IMG/VR virus record: IMGVR_UViG_3300000576_000030
Coordinates: 1 to 21,435 of that record
Length of the DNA stretch: 21,435 bases
Strand: one strand, 5' to 3'
DNA from: a virus
Shown: piece by piece, positions 14,138 to 21,299 of the stretch
Layout of the letters: the number at the start of each line of letters is the position of its first letter
Numbering within the stretch: position 1 is the first letter of the stretch
Notes under the pieces: model-generated
Seen by the model: only the letters and a program-made list of their open reading frames with translations
What the model was told of the DNA's origin: nothing
Databases searched by the model: none
Program-made: the position numbers and the translations under genes

Positions 14138-14600
14138 AGAGTGTTGCATCATCTAACCCAACTGCACGAAGTTTAACAATGTTGTTTATTTGCCAGTGAA
14201 TTATATCAAGTGCTTTGGTTAGTCCAATCCATTGATTCCTAACCAAAGCAAACTCATTAACTAACAAGGCCATAGTAATCACTTCACTATCACCATCCAC
14301 GTACTTTTCCACATCTCTTGAGCTTAGTGCTCTTTGATAGTTTTCCAAATATTTTCTGAAAGTCACACTCCTTTGTTTCTTGAGTTCAATGTTGAGGTAC
14401 TCTAGTATAGCTTCTATTTCTTGTAGTTGATTGTATCTATACTCTACTGTGCCTGGCAAAACTGTGGCAACTTTGGTAATTTCTTGTCCTCGTATTTTGA
14501 GGTCAGTATTTCTTGAAGACTCTAACTCTCGGTTGAAGTAATCAATACAATCAGGCAACAGAGAGATGTCATTCACAACTTTATTATACCAAGTAGCCAT
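14136..14600 (-). CDS. Conserved helical phage protein, last gene of the gp32-uvsX operon
   Basis: The 154-residue protein is almost all helical and charged, with blocks such as EYRYNQLQEIEAILEYL, FRKYLENYQRALSSRDVEKY and ALDIIHWQINNIVKLRAVG. It resembles a conserved marine T4-like family from memory. I considered UvsY, the UvsX partner, because of size, helix content and location in the uvsX operon, but the T4 UvsY landmarks are not clear. The start has GAGG upstream, inside the end of the peroxiredoxin gene, with 6 nt between the genes. The stop lies in the bidirectional hairpin. Confidence 0.75.
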   Translation of the reverse strand: MATWYNKVVNDISLLPDCIDYFNRELESSRNTDLKIRGQEITKVATVLPGTVEYRYNQLQEIEAILEYLNIELKKQRSVTFRKYLENYQRALSSRDVEKYVDGDSEVITMALLVNEFALVRNQWIGLTKALDIIHWQINNIVKLRAVGLDDATL

Positions 14601-14606
14601 TTTATT

Positions 14607-15128
14607 TTAGACCTCGTTAAGAAAGGATATCACATTTTCAGGAGAAGTTTCACCGTATGGGTCGTCTTCGCAATTATCACTCTTTCCTGGTTCAACAAAC
14701 ATTTTTTCTACGATTCCATTATCAACAACCGCAGCATATCTCCATGAGCGATATCCAAATCCGAGATTGCTTTTGTTCACAAGCATATCCATGCCTTTAG
14801 TGAACTCTCCATTTCCGTCTGGGACCATTTTGATGTTCTTAATGTTTTGTGTTTGTGCCCATTTGTTCATAGTGAATGAATCATTTACGGATACACAATA
14901 TACATCGTCTACACCCAAAGATCTAATGGTTTCGTAATTTTCTTCAAACCCAGGTACTTGATATGTTGAACAGGTTGGTGTGAAGGCCCCAGGCAATGAA
15001 AAAATCACCACTCTCTTACCGTCAAACAATTCTGATGAAGTGACTTTTTGCCAACGATATGGATTGTCACCACCAATTGACTCGTCTCTTACTCTTGTCA
15101 TGAATGTTACATCAGGTACTCTAACCAA
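14607..15128 (-). CDS. Peroxiredoxin (Prx5 type)
   Basis: The 173-residue enzyme reduces hydrogen or organic peroxides with thiol electrons. The active site PGAFTPTC (46-53) carries the peroxidatic C53 with T50; R130 in SWRYA is the likely active-site Arg. Further Cys at 78 and 153 could resolve. Length and sequence match the Prx5/AhpC-TSA group. The start is a TTG at 15128 with a very good AGGAGG site 9 nt upstream; the next in-frame ATG at residue 10 would remove part of the first strand, so TTG is preferred. It is embedded in the gp32-uvsX operon, two bases after the preceding stop. It is a host-like metabolic gene, probably protecting replication from oxidative stress. Confidence 0.9.
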   Translation of the reverse strand: MVRVPDVTFMTRVRDESIGGDNPYRWQKVTSSELFDGKRVVIFSLPGAFTPTCSTYQVPGFEENYETIRSLGVDDVYCVSVNDSFTMNKWAQTQNIKNIKMVPDGNGEFTKGMDMLVNKSNLGFGYRSWRYAAVVDNGIVEKMFVEPGKSDNCEDDPYGETSPENVISFLNEV

Positions 15129-15129
15129 G

Positions 15130-15426
15130 TTATTCTTCCTCCTTTACTTTGCTTAGTCCATTTTGCATTGCTTTCACAAATAACAATGCTCTTCTCTGTG
15201 CTGTAGATACGCGATTTTTAAGCATCATAGCTCTCTGTGGAACACCAAAGCATTCACCAATTTGTTTGTGTAAATCAGTAATAACAGGGGGTGCTGTGAT
15301 TTCTTGTATTAGTGATGTGTCTTTTTCAGTAATACTCACTGAGATACTTTCTAGTGCGTTCTTAGTGTCTGCTAAGTTTCGCTCTGTTAAGGCTTCTTTT
15401 AGTTGCTCAATAAGTGCATGTGACAT
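15130..15426 (-). CDS. Small helical phage protein, unknown function
   Basis: The ATG at 15426 (MSHALIEQLKEALTER) is chosen over an in-frame codon at 15453 that lies inside the preceding gene; GAGGAAC lies 9 nt upstream. The 98-residue protein is helical and charged, with no motif. It sits between a 67-residue unknown and peroxiredoxin in the uvsX operon. The N-terminal third resembles an oligomerising helix. Function unknown. Confidence 0.7.
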   Translation of the reverse strand: MSHALIEQLKEALTERNLADTKNALESISVSITEKDTSLIQEITAPPVITDLHKQIGECFGVPQRAMMLKNRVSTAQRRALLFVKAMQNGLSKVKEEE

Positions 15427-15427
15427 A

Positions 15428-15631
15428 TTATTGTTCCTCTTCGTCAATGCCAAAGTGTATTAATGCTGCGGTCAGCAAGTCTTTGTCAATATCTGTTAAT
15501 TGGTCTAGTCCATCTGCATACCCATATTCATCCAATACATTAATCAGAACATCTGCTGCTACACCTCTGTCTTTTTTTGGTATATATGGTTTGATGGCAG
15601 ACCATAAGTCTATTACAAACGATTCATTCAT
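15428..15631 (-). CDS. Small conserved phage protein following uvsX
   Basis: The 67-residue acidic protein has the segments SFVIDLWSAIKPYIPKKDRG and a C-terminal DKDLLTAALIHFGIDEEE. I recall a family of this kind in cyanophage-like myoviruses with no function. Its start overlaps the end of uvsX by 8 nt, which suggests translational coupling. It carries no metal or nucleotide motif. Confidence 0.72.
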   Translation of the reverse strand: MNESFVIDLWSAIKPYIPKKDRGVAADVLINVLDEYGYADGLDQLTDIDKDLLTAALIHFGIDEEEQ

Positions 15632-16703
15632 TTTCTTGATTTTCCTCTTCTACGTCTTCATCTGTTTCTTGCGATCTGGAGTGAAACTCGTTCATTACCA
15701 AATCTAGTATACCATTGGTGTTTTTATACCACTCTTTCTTGAAGTATAAATGTTCGTCACCGTTGTTATCTGTGTATAGATATCTGTTGCCTCTCTTAGC
15801 AAGAAGACCTTTCTTTTCAAACAGTTCAAATAAACCACTGTAAGGGTCAAGACCACTTTCATAAGGTATTTTTAGTTCAATGCTTTCAAATGGTTTGCTG
15901 TAGCGACTTTTCATCACTTTACATGCTGAACGAATGCCTGTTACATCAGTGATTTTTGTTCCGTTCTCATCTTCTTTTAGTTTTAGTTTTCGCATTGCGA
16001 TTACAATAGAGCTTGCAAAAATGAATCCAGCACCACCACTCAGTTTTGGATCAGGATCAAACATATCCATACTAGCATATGTGTGGTTTGTGCAAACAAG
16101 ACCAATATCCCATTGTGCAATAAGATTAACACTGTTTCTAACTAATGCAGTAAGGCTTTTGGCTTTTCTACCCAAGTCGCCTTTCATATCACCCTTATCG
16201 AATTGGTCCACATCTGTTGGTGTTAGCAACATACCAAGACTATCTACCACGAATAACACTTTAGGTCGATCTTCTTTTTCCATGTGACCATAATCGTCTT
16301 TGTATTGTTTAACGAAGTCGGATATGATCTTTGCCACATCATCGATCATACTTACAGAGAGTCGTAGTAGTTTATCTTCAGATGTATCTACACCAACTGC
16401 TTCCAACCAAGATTGATCCAATGCATTTTCTGAGTCTATTAGAACCACGAAAATACCTTGGTCTTGTGCATTTTTGACTAGATTTCCTGATGCAATAAAC
16501 GATTTTCCACTTCCACTTTCCCCACCTAGAACAGTGACTTTGCCCATTGGGATACCACGGTAAAAGTCATTAGAAATAAGGTAGTTTAGACCATAACTTC
16601 CTGTGTGTATCCAAGTGTCTGGATCATTGAATCCTGCTGCGATGTTTGTAATACTTTTTGTAATGCCCTTCCTGAACTTTGAAGGATCAAAGGTTTTTGA
16701 CAT
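15624..16703 (-). CDS. uvsX: UvsX, RecA-like recombinase
   Basis: The 359-residue protein forms filaments on ssDNA and drives strand exchange for repair and recombination-dependent replication. Walker A is GESGSGKS (61-68), Walker B VLFVVD (149-154), and the DNA-binding loop region follows GDMKGDLGRKAKSLTALVRN. The frame is open to 16751 but the ATG at 16703 (MSKTFDPSKFRKG) has CAGGAG 5 nt upstream and matches the family start. T4 UvsX is 391 residues. It lies directly after gp32, its mRNA partner and ssDNA competitor. Confidence 0.94.
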   Translation of the reverse strand: MSKTFDPSKFRKGITKSITNIAAGFNDPDTWIHTGSYGLNYLISNDFYRGIPMGKVTVLGGESGSGKSFIASGNLVKNAQDQGIFVVLIDSENALDQSWLEAVGVDTSEDKLLRLSVSMIDDVAKIISDFVKQYKDDYGHMEKEDRPKVLFVVDSLGMLLTPTDVDQFDKGDMKGDLGRKAKSLTALVRNSVNLIAQWDIGLVCTNHTYASMDMFDPDPKLSGGAGFIFASSIVIAMRKLKLKEDENGTKITDVTGIRSACKVMKSRYSKPFESIELKIPYESGLDPYSGLFELFEKKGLLAKRGNRYLYTDNNGDEHLYFKKEWYKNTNGILDLVMNEFHSRSQETDEDVEEENQENE

Positions 16704-16722
16704 AATTTCTCCTGTAGGAAAT

Positions 16723-16752
16723 AGTGAAGGAGTCCAGAACGAACTCCCCACT
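16723..16752 (-). promoter_or_regulatory. Hairpin between gp32 and uvsX
   Basis: On the minus strand AGTGGGGAGT (16743-16752) pairs with ACTCCTTCACT (16723-16733) with one bulged base, around a 9-nt loop. No U run follows, so it is not an intrinsic terminator. It could be an RNA-processing or stability element that sets the gp32 to UvsX ratio. It lies 20 nt before the uvsX ATG. Confidence 0.45.
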
Positions 16753-16777
16753 ACGTTTACACTTTATCAGATATAAC

Positions 16778-17782
16778 TTAAGATGTAGTACGACTGCGGA
16801 TTTTAGCCAGAATATCTTCTGCACTAGTTCCGCCACCAGATGGCTTATCAGCAGTTTTTTCTTCTTTCTTTTGTTCTTCTACTACTGGTTCAGATTTCTG
16901 TTCTGGTTCTGGTGCTGGTTCAGATTTTTGTTCAGACTCGTTTCTGTTAACTGCTTTTGGCACATTAACAGAAGCAGAAGTTGAAGCAATATCTAGACCG
17001 TATGGCTTATAGAAACGACCCCATTTTGCTGGGTCATACATTTCACCATTTACACTTGCTTCAAACATTTCACTGATAACTTGAACAGCTTCTTGATCTG
17101 GCTTTTCTGGAAGCCATTCTTTTAGATCAAACAAACCATATGTTTCAATAGCTTGTCTCTGTTCGTCAGTCAGCGAAGATTCACGCCTTGCATACTTACT
17201 GGTGCTATAATCGTTGTATCCGCCTTTGCTGGCTTTAACGATTTGGAAGTTAACACCGTTATCATAATCAGTTGGGATATATTCCATATCTGGATCAAGA
17301 AGTGCTGCCTTGATGATATTGAATATTTGTGGACTAATTATGAACTTTCTGATTGGATTTTCAGGTACTACTTTTTCGTTTAGTGTGTCATCTAAAACAA
17401 AACCTTGCAAAAAGTAACTACGCTTTTTCCAATACTTTCGTGCAGTTTCTTCCAGATCTGGATCTTTCCACCATGGACGAACTTCATTTAGTATTGGACA
17501 AGATTCACCGTACATTTCCATACATGGGACCTTAACAAAAATACTCTTGTCAGTATTCCCGCCAACAACACCTGGAAACTCCAGATTAATTTGTTGTCTT
17601 TCTCTCCAGAAAAATGTGTTATCAGGATCTTTATCAGGTAGGAATCTCAGTGAGACTGTTGATCCTTCTTCAATATTCCAGTGGGGGTAAACTAGTGAGC
17701 CTTCTTCTTCTTGGTTAGCGTTATTATTGTTTCTGTTGTCCATGCTTTTTAGTTTTGCACGGATGTCTTCTAATGTTGGCAT
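16778..17782 (-). CDS. 32: Single-stranded DNA-binding protein gp32
   Basis: The 334-residue protein coats ssDNA and coordinates replication and recombination. The N-terminal basic segment (RAKLKSMDNR) corresponds to the cooperativity domain. The core has YPHWNIEEGSTVSLRFLPD, then KVPC87MEMYGESC95 with PWWKD, matching the zinc-containing OB core of marine T4-like gp32; T4 uses His and three Cys, while only two Cys are clear here, so the zinc site may be altered. The tail from 285 is a Glu/Lys/Pro-rich linker (QKSEPAPEPEQKSEP) ending in a short basic helix. It has its own promoter and a leader pseudoknot. The start follows AAGGAG by 10 nt. Confidence 0.92.
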   Translation of the reverse strand: MPTLEDIRAKLKSMDNRNNNNANQEEEGSLVYPHWNIEEGSTVSLRFLPDKDPDNTFFWRERQQINLEFPGVVGGNTDKSIFVKVPCMEMYGESCPILNEVRPWWKDPDLEETARKYWKKRSYFLQGFVLDDTLNEKVVPENPIRKFIISPQIFNIIKAALLDPDMEYIPTDYDNGVNFQIVKASKGGYNDYSTSKYARRESSLTDEQRQAIETYGLFDLKEWLPEKPDQEAVQVISEMFEASVNGEMYDPAKWGRFYKPYGLDIASTSASVNVPKAVNRNESEQKSEPAPEPEQKSEPVVEEQKKEEKTADKPSGGGTSAEDILAKIRSRTTS

Positions 17783-17812
17783 TTTTATTTTTCTCCTTAT
17801 ATGATATACCTA

Positions 17813-17865
17813 AATGCGATTTAACTGCCTTTTATGAATCAAATAACACGCATTGGATTATTTGA
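17813..17865 (-). promoter_or_regulatory. H-type RNA pseudoknot in the gp32 leader
   Basis: In minus-strand RNA, stem 1 pairs UCAAAUAA (17858-17865) with UUAUUUGA (17839-17846), 8 bp around an 11-nt loop. Stem 2 pairs loop bases AAUGCG (17849-17854) with CGCAUU downstream (17813-17818), 6 bp. Linkers are 3, 2 and 20 nt, all sterically possible. It ends 30 nt before the gp32 ATG, followed by an AU-rich stretch with the ribosome site. T4 gene 32 mRNA has a pseudoknot in the same place that nucleates gp32 binding and represses its own translation; the same job is inferred here. Confidence 0.65.
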
Positions 17866-17873
17866 CTTTAACT

Positions 17874-17902
17874 ATTGTAGAACTTTATTTATTACTTGTC
17901 AA
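17874..17902 (-). promoter_or_regulatory. Sigma70-like promoter for gp32
   Basis: On the minus strand a perfect TTGACA (17897-17902) is 17 bp from TACAAT (17874-17879). The -35 overlaps the end of the 17892-19085 gene. The predicted start near 17867 places the pseudoknot at the very 5' end of the transcript. The spacer also contains AATAAATA, which could double as a late element, but this is weak. Confidence 0.65.
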
Positions 17903-19085
17903 TCGTTAATTTAACATTTTCTAAAAAATTTTTCATTATTTTTTTATCAAACTCTGTTACTGTTTTTCCATTCATTAACTTTTCAGCAACGCCTTTTATA
18001 TATTCGGATAGTTCGTTTTGTTCCTGTGCGCTATTAATAACACACTCTAATTTCTTGCCAAGATTGATTTCTGGTGTATAGTACCTTATTACTTCATCTT
18101 CTGGCAATAGTTGTTCATTCCTAACATAAAACGGTTTTTCAGAAAGTGCTTGTATTCTTTTTTCTCGCTTTAGTTTTTCCTTTATTATGTTGTTAATGAA
18201 GGGAAGTGCCGCTTCTACTCTTTGATCAATGTGCTTTACAGTGAACAAGTCTTTTACGTCATCGCTGTTATATGTTACCTCAGTGTCATCACTTGCGGTT
18301 GCTTCTTTGCAAGCGTCTTCATACGTTCTCTTTCCGCTATACTTTTTTAGCTTTTCTTTTGCTATTTTATATTGTTGTTTGGATAAGTTTAATATCTCAT
18401 CAGACTGTTGATTATGGTTTAGTGTTCTGGCATATGTGTTGAATTCGCGTAAGTTCACCATCTCCTCAGTAAGTTCCATTATGTGTTGACCTATCTCATC
18501 TTGGAAATCACCTCCTTTACTTATATGTCTGGCCATTGCTCGGGCAGCGGTCAATAATGGATAAGGAAAACGTGTTCTTTCACCGTTTGCTTCTATATAG
18601 ATAGACTTTATGCCTCTGCTTCTTGAACCTTTTTGTTCTTCGTCTACGTCTTGTTTATGCTTTACTACAACTTTGACATCCTCTAGTGCTTGGTAGCTAG
18701 TCTTTCTAGTTCCATACATTGCAGACTCTAGAACTTCATCACTCTTTTTTGCTTTTAGTCTTGCTTGCATCGCATAATCTTTTGGCTTTATTTGTCTACC
18801 GAATACTTGAAGATTTGTTTTCAGCATATGCCTGTTACTAAGCATACGAAGCTTTTTCATCAGTTTGCTGAAGTCTTCCAGATCAGTGTGCTTGTTTCTA
18901 TTGACAATAATCTCTCTGGAATCTTGGTCCAGCGTCACCATATAGTTTGGATCACTAACAAAAAATCTACGAGCTTCAGTTGGATCTGTTGTTTCAACAC
19001 CTTCTTCAGTGTACATCCTTGCTTGGTGTTGTTGTCCAGTTATTATGCCGTATATTCTATTGGAAACATCTTCAAAATTAGTCAT
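17892..19085 (-). CDS. Probable structural protein next to terminase, unknown function
   Basis: The frame opens at 19118, but the ATG at 19085 (MTNFEDVSNRIYG) lies 5 nt after a late -10 element located inside the longer version, so 397 residues are chosen. The protein is soluble, highly charged and largely helical, with a KGSRSRGIKSIYIEANGER segment near 145-165 and FPYPLLTAARAMARHI after it. I recall homologues next to or near terminase in marine T4-like phages, annotated only as hypothetical or structural. Late expression supports a virion or assembly role. Confidence 0.75.
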   Translation of the reverse strand: MTNFEDVSNRIYGIITGQQHQARMYTEEGVETTDPTEARRFFVSDPNYMVTLDQDSREIIVNRNKHTDLEDFSKLMKKLRMLSNRHMLKTNLQVFGRQIKPKDYAMQARLKAKKSDEVLESAMYGTRKTSYQALEDVKVVVKHKQDVDEEQKGSRSRGIKSIYIEANGERTRFPYPLLTAARAMARHISKGGDFQDEIGQHIMELTEEMVNLREFNTYARTLNHNQQSDEILNLSKQQYKIAKEKLKKYSGKRTYEDACKEATASDDTEVTYNSDDVKDLFTVKHIDQRVEAALPFINNIIKEKLKREKRIQALSEKPFYVRNEQLLPEDEVIRYYTPEINLGKKLECVINSAQEQNELSEYIKGVAEKLMNGKTVTEFDKKIMKNFLENVKLTIDK

Positions 19086-19161
19086 AACTGTATTTACCGG
19101 AATCAAAAAGAAAGCCACACGAGCCGTGGCACTGTGGATGAATGCGTCTATAGATGATCAT
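19078..19161 (-). CDS. Possible 27-residue peptide after an orphan late promoter
   Basis: An ATG at 19161, 5 nt after the TAAATA element at 19167, opens 27 codons (MIIYRRIHPQCHGSCGFLFD...) that end at TAA 19078-19080, overlapping the next gene start. The frame runs through the terminator hairpin and the next late promoter, so most of it doubles as regulatory DNA. It is listed only because its promoter has no other target; it is more likely non-coding. Confidence 0.15.
   Translation of the reverse strand: MIIYRRIHPQCHGSCGFLFDSGKYSYD
19091..19098 (-). promoter_or_regulatory. T4-type late promoter for the 397-residue protein gene
   Basis: The minus strand reads GGTAAATA, preceded by CC. TAAATA ends 5 nt before the ATG at 19085, with no ribosome site between, predicting a leaderless mRNA. 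Confidence 0.65.
19105..19130 (-). terminator. Intrinsic terminator with T-rich tail
   Basis: On the minus strand GCCAC (19126-19130) pairs with GTGGC (19114-19118) around a GGCTCGT loop, followed by TTTCTTTTT (19105-19113). It lies between two late promoters and should stop transcripts coming from the terminase side just before the next gene's own promoter. Confidence 0.65.
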
Positions 19162-19166
19162 AACGT

Positions 19167-19174
19167 TATTTATC
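19167..19174 (-). promoter_or_regulatory. Late promoter in copy A with no obvious gene
   Basis: The minus strand reads GATAAATA. Transcription would reach the strong terminator at 19105-19130 after about 55 nt, so the only products would be a very short RNA or a 27-residue peptide. Confidence 0.5.
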
Positions 19175-19186
19175 GTCATTCCGCAG

Positions 19187-19208
19187 AAAACCACAAGAGC
19201 CGTGGCTC
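19187..19208 (-). terminator. Terminator-like hairpin after terminase (copy A)
   Basis: On the minus strand CCAC (19202-19205) and GTGG (19191-19194) form a short stem extended by two G-T pairs, followed by TTTT (19187-19190). An alternative GAGCC/GGCTC pairing overlaps it. It shares the CCACGGCTC core with the stronger terminator at 19105-19130. Confidence 0.5.
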
Positions 19209-19224
19209 AGCAGTAGTTCACCGA

Positions 19225-21249
19225 TTATACGATAACTGGCATCGGTTCGTTATCGAATTCCTCATCATCAGAGAAACGATAGTCCATCATATTTTCTAAA
19301 CCCTCTTCCCATTGGGATATGTGTTGTGACATGCGTATATTTACTAAAAGACTCATCACCAAATCATCAGTTTCACCAGCACAAGCACTATAAGAATTTC
19401 CTTTTGCGATAAAATATTTTAATTCGTGAATCAAACTTTTACTTTTTATTGAAATCCTATCATTCTCTACTAAATGCTTTAATTTAGCACACGCTTCAAG
19501 TTTATTTTGATTTGTTGTGTTATATCCTTTTCTTTTTATTCCGGTGGACTTTCTTTTTGGATCATGCATAAAAGTGCCCGGGAAGGTTTCTTCATCTTGT
19601 TCTCTTATGGCAACAAGACACGCCTCTCCTATAGAGTTATTTTCAACTGTCCAATAAATCTCACTTTTTGGTGCTGTTTCTTGTATTTCTATTGCTATGC
19701 TTTTTAAAACTTTTAATTGATCTTCGATTCTTGTTTTATTATGCCTCCATTCAGCTACTTGTTTTAGAGAAGGCAATTCCAATACTTGGATTGCACTATA
19801 ATCACCGCCTGTGCCCATACTTGGGTCAAGTGTTATGGTATAAATCTTTTTATCTTTTATGGGTTCATACCAACGAACTTGTCCTGTTTTTCTGATTGGT
19901 TGTTCGTGTTCAAGTTGCAGCAATTTAGCACCTGATATAAGTGTTTCTGTGTATGAAACAAATTCACAAAGATGTTCGCGCTTGAATCGATCAGATCCAA
20001 TTTTTTCAAACTCTACTCTGGCCCATTCTTCATCACGTTCTGGGTGTGATTCCCAAGTTGCCAAGTAACCTTTGAATCCATTTGCACCTATATCTTGTTC
20101 ATTTCCATATTCATCTATAGTCTTTTGTGAACCAAACCAAAGTTCAGCAAATTGGTTGTCGTCTTGGTTTGGTGTGCTTGTGATGATAACTTTACCACCT
20201 GTACTTAAAGTAGGACTCAATGATGTCCAAAACTCTCTGGCTATGGTTGGTCTAACAAACGCAAATTCGTCAAGGTATGCGCAGTTATGTACATCAATTC
20301 CGTTGGCTATAAATGATTGTGTATCTTGTACATTGATCAAATCTGACACTGCATGTGTTTCTGTTTCTAAGATTCCAGTAATCGTATCACTACCACATTC
20401 GGTTCTAATATTTTCACCAATTAAAAGTTTATCACAGCTCTTCCAACAATTACCATCTATTGAAAAAAATTCATGATCTGGTGTACACTCAATTTGATAC
20501 TTTTTTGTTGTAAGCAAAACGCAACTTTTAAGTGCAACTGTGATACCTCCAAAGTCTTTGAAACCTTTAATCGTTAGCACTTCATACTTTGTGTTTTTTG
20601 TTAATGCAACGTCCTTTGACAAATCCTTGTTCTTTTCAATTCTTTCTTCATTGCTTAATTTTATGAGTTCTCTTATTGTGCTTTTTTTAATTTCGTCTGT
20701 TTCTTTGTCTCGTACGGTAACTATACTCTTGTCTGTTCTAACACAACTAATACTCATACCGCGACCTGTGTTTTCTGTTGTTGTTTGTGCAATAACTCTG
20801 GAGCCATTGTCAAACTCTACACTTCCTTTGTTGTATGATGTAACACCACAACGTATATGATCAGGAACAGATTCATATGCAAATCTAAGTCTTTGCATTA
20901 TTTCTTGTGCCCCAAGATATTTGTGTGCTGCTATTAAGATTGTGCTATCTGGGTTGAACATTGCAAACCAAAGCAAGTATGCTGAAGCCAACACTGATTT
21001 GCCCATTTGTCTACTAACCATAGCGATAGAGTTTCTATAGTTATGGTATACATCACACAATTCATATTGATATGGATATAACTTAAAAGGAACACGACCT
21101 TTAGTTGGGTGCTGGACATATACGAAGTTTTCAATAAAGTATGTTGGACCAGTAACTTGGTTCATGCACTGTGATAGCTCTTCTATCATCGTTTGCGTGT
21201 ATGTTATCTTTTTGTATGGCTTTTTGACTAGGTTTATATCTACACTCAT
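19225..21249 (-). CDS. 17: Terminase large subunit gp17 interrupted by an intein
   Basis: The ATG at 21249 (MSVDINLVKK) is chosen because a late promoter ends 8 nt upstream, inside the longer open frame. The 674-residue precursor has the packaging ATPase with Walker A SRQMGKS (79-85), Walker B YLDE (325-328) and the ITSTPN coupling motif, then an RNase H-like nuclease with Asp in TLDPSMGTGGDYS, Glu in WTVENNS and Asp in GETDDLVM. Residues 169-322 are an intein; splicing would leave 520 residues, somewhat shorter than T4 gp17 (610). The enzyme translocates and cuts the concatemeric genome at the prohead portal. Confidence 0.93.
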   Translation of the reverse strand: MSVDINLVKKPYKKITYTQTMIEELSQCMNQVTGPTYFIENFVYVQHPTKGRVPFKLYPYQYELCDVYHNYRNSIAMVSRQMGKSVLASAYLLWFAMFNPDSTILIAAHKYLGAQEIMQRLRFAYESVPDHIRCGVTSYNKGSVEFDNGSRVIAQTTTENTGRGMSISCVRTDKSIVTVRDKETDEIKKSTIRELIKLSNEERIEKNKDLSKDVALTKNTKYEVLTIKGFKDFGGITVALKSCVLLTTKKYQIECTPDHEFFSIDGNCWKSCDKLLIGENIRTECGSDTITGILETETHAVSDLINVQDTQSFIANGIDVHNCAYLDEFAFVRPTIAREFWTSLSPTLSTGGKVIITSTPNQDDNQFAELWFGSQKTIDEYGNEQDIGANGFKGYLATWESHPERDEEWARVEFEKIGSDRFKREHLCEFVSYTETLISGAKLLQLEHEQPIRKTGQVRWYEPIKDKKIYTITLDPSMGTGGDYSAIQVLELPSLKQVAEWRHNKTRIEDQLKVLKSIAIEIQETAPKSEIYWTVENNSIGEACLVAIREQDEETFPGTFMHDPKRKSTGIKRKGYNTTNQNKLEACAKLKHLVENDRISIKSKSLIHELKYFIAKGNSYSACAGETDDLVMSLLVNIRMSQHISQWEEGLENMMDYRFSDDEEFDNEPMPVIV
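20284..20745 (-). other. Mini-intein inside terminase
   Basis: The 154-residue insert begins with C1 (CVRTDKSIVTV, block A), has block B as ECTPDHEFF with the TxxH motif, and ends with block F SDLINVQDTQSFIANGIDVHN, the penultimate His and terminal Asn, followed by extein C+1. These are the residues of a class 1 self-splicing intein. No homing endonuclease domain (LAGLIDADG or HNH) is visible, so it should splice but not move by itself. The insertion lies between GRGMSIS and CAYLDEF, directly before Walker B. Confidence 0.92.
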
Positions 21250-21257
21250 AGTAAGAT

Positions 21258-21265
21258 TATTTATC
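21258..21265 (-). promoter_or_regulatory. T4-type late promoter for terminase
   Basis: The minus strand reads GATAAATA; TAAATA ends 8 nt before the ATG at 21249. The same GACGATAAATA string recurs at 19167. Confidence 0.6.
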
Positions 21266-21276
21266 GTCATTCCACA

Positions 21277-21299
21277 GAAAACCACAAGAGTCGTGGCTC
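21277..21299 (-). terminator. Terminator-like hairpin before terminase (copy B)
   Basis: On the minus strand CCAC (21293-21296) pairs with GTGG (21282-21285), followed by TTTT (21278-21281). It would end the transcript of the repeat-protein gene just before the terminase promoter. Confidence 0.5.

Larger units (their letters stand above)
19166..19221 (-). repeat. 56-bp terminator plus late-promoter repeat, copy A (after terminase)
   Basis: This stretch matches 21257-21312 at 54 of 56 positions. It contains GTGAACTACTGCTGA, a terminator-like hairpin and a GATAAATA late promoter. Copy A begins 3 nt after the terminase stop codon. The pair forms direct repeats flanking the terminase gene. Confidence 0.9.

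Noticed and set aside
14136-14600. UvsY recombination mediator
   Set aside because: Size, helix content and operon fit, but I cannot align clear T4 UvsY landmarks, so the gene is left as unknown.
17882-17892. AATAAATA in the gp32 promoter spacer as a separate late promoter
   Set aside because: It lacks the GG or GA seen at the other late sites and is explained as AT-rich spacer; mentioned only as a possibility.
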